Below are positions 19,843 through 20,325 of a stretch of DNA of 20,325 nt, piece by piece. The translations under genes and the position numbers were made by a program. The DNA comes from a virus, in the IMG/VR virus record IMGVR_UViG_3300019889_000044, positions 1-20,325 of that record; one strand, given 5' to 3'. Numbering within the stretch: the stretch's first letter is position 1; each line of letters opens with the position of its first letter. Below the pieces are notes generated by a model. The model ran no database searches. It had not been told where the DNA came from and was given only the letters and a program-made list of their open reading frames with translations.

Positions 19843-20325
19843 TGTTTCATCCTTGGCGGTGTGAACCACGCGCCGTTTGGGTCGCCATCGGCACCCAGCA
19901 GCAATTCAAGCGGATCGTCTTCGTCGCTGTCGGAACCGGCGAGCCGCGCCCTGGCAACCGGCGAAAGCCCGATCTCGCCACCGGCTCGGTGCATCTCCAG
20001 CGACGCCTTCTCCTGAATCGGCAGCAAAGGGTTACGAACCGGCCCTGCAGCCGAACGAACCAAAAGGCCACTTGCCCTGATCTGGGTTTGACAGTCGCGG
20101 AACCGGCTCCAAGCTATGGCGAACCGCTCCAATATGGCATCGTCCGCGCTCGACAGCAGACCCTTCGGCAGGGAACGTACAACGAGACGCCATAGCGCGG
20201 ATTCGGCTTCGGAAAGGTCCGCAGGCGGCGTCGGCTTGCCGCTGCCTTTCGGATCATCTTTCAGCTTATCCCTGCCAACTTTAGACCGGTTTCCTTCGGC
20301 TTTCTTGGCGATTGATGTCTTCGGC
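19839..20325 (-). CDS. terS: Terminase small subunit, P27 family (N-terminus outside window)
   Basis: The open frame enters at the right edge with ...AEGNRSKVGRDKLKDD and runs 161 residues to its stop. It has the P27-type pattern: a GN-x-x-K start, an acidic proline-rich linker, an LSEAESALWRLVVRSLP helix, a central DDAILERFAIAW helix, and EIGLSPVARARL near the end, close to the E-x-G-L-T-P-S-A-R-x-R-L family signature. It recognises the packaging site and regulates the large subunit. The stop overlaps the methyltransferase start. Only the first ~15-20 residues appear to be missing. Confidence 0.9.
   Translation of the reverse strand, partial: PKTSIAKKAEGNRSKVGRDKLKDDPKGSGKPTPPADLSEAESALWRLVVRSLPKGLLSSADDAILERFAIAWSRFRDCQTQIRASGLLVRSAAGPVRNPLLPIQEKASLEMHRAGGEIGLSPVARARLAGSDSDEDDPLELLLGADGDPNGAWFTPPRMKQ

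Overview
The window is 20.3 kb of a tailed-phage (or prophage) morphogenesis region. Every gene I can support lies on the minus strand, so the genetic order runs from base 20325 down to base 1. Small-protein families I associate with Hyphomicrobiales/Rhizobiales (DUF982, DUF3085, DUF6283, a secreted protein with an NVNPYTGKQGT-type motif) and GC-rich DNA with locally AT-richer cassettes point to an alphaproteobacterial host such as Rhizobium, Agrobacterium, Mesorhizobium or Brucella/Ochrobactrum. The HK97-type head, portal, connector, closure and DUF3168 genes suggest a siphovirus-like particle. No integrase, lysis enzyme, tail-tube or tape-measure gene falls inside the window, and no tRNA, CRISPR array or insertion sequence was seen.

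Layout in transcription order. (1) 20325-16907: packaging block of P27-type small terminase (cut by the window edge), a ParB-domain/DNA methyltransferase fusion, and the large terminase, joined by overlapping stop/start codons. The large terminase has a Tat-signal-like N-terminus. (2) 16906-15060: a dyad-rich gap followed by small genes, several sharing a GAAGGAACCAC leader. One encodes an acidic protein; the next five are predicted to be secreted, lipidated or membrane-bound. (3) 15043-10861: about a dozen small, tightly overlapping genes, including DUF3085, a YkgJ-like Cys-cluster protein, DUF982, DUF6283 and two CxxC zinc ribbons. A hairpin-rich non-coding gap lies at 12453-12597. (4) 10716-10433: an intrinsic terminator, then a small HTH gene, then an operator-like inverted repeat. 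(5) 10357-3057: head block. A single ORF fuses HK97 prohead protease, delta/scaffold coiled coil and major capsid protein, with a good internal ribosome-binding site at the capsid boundary. Then come three tandem paralogues sharing a 31-residue module, the portal, a collagen-like/carbohydrate-binding fibre-type protein, and a gp6-like head-tail connector. (6) 3075-1542: five small genes, two with membrane segments (one holin-like). (7) A promoter-like site with a 12-bp palindrome, then head closure, a small conserved protein, HK97 gp10 and a DUF3168 tail-completion protein running off the left edge.

The terminases feed DNA through the portal into a shell built by the fused protease/capsid gene. 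Connector, closure, gp10 and DUF3168 proteins join head to tail. The modular paralogues, collagen-like protein, envelope cassette and Cys-rich genes are accessory layers. Their positions suggest particle decoration, host-envelope modification and metal-binding or regulatory roles, but function is not shown by the sequence. No gene-free stretch exceeds 300 bases.
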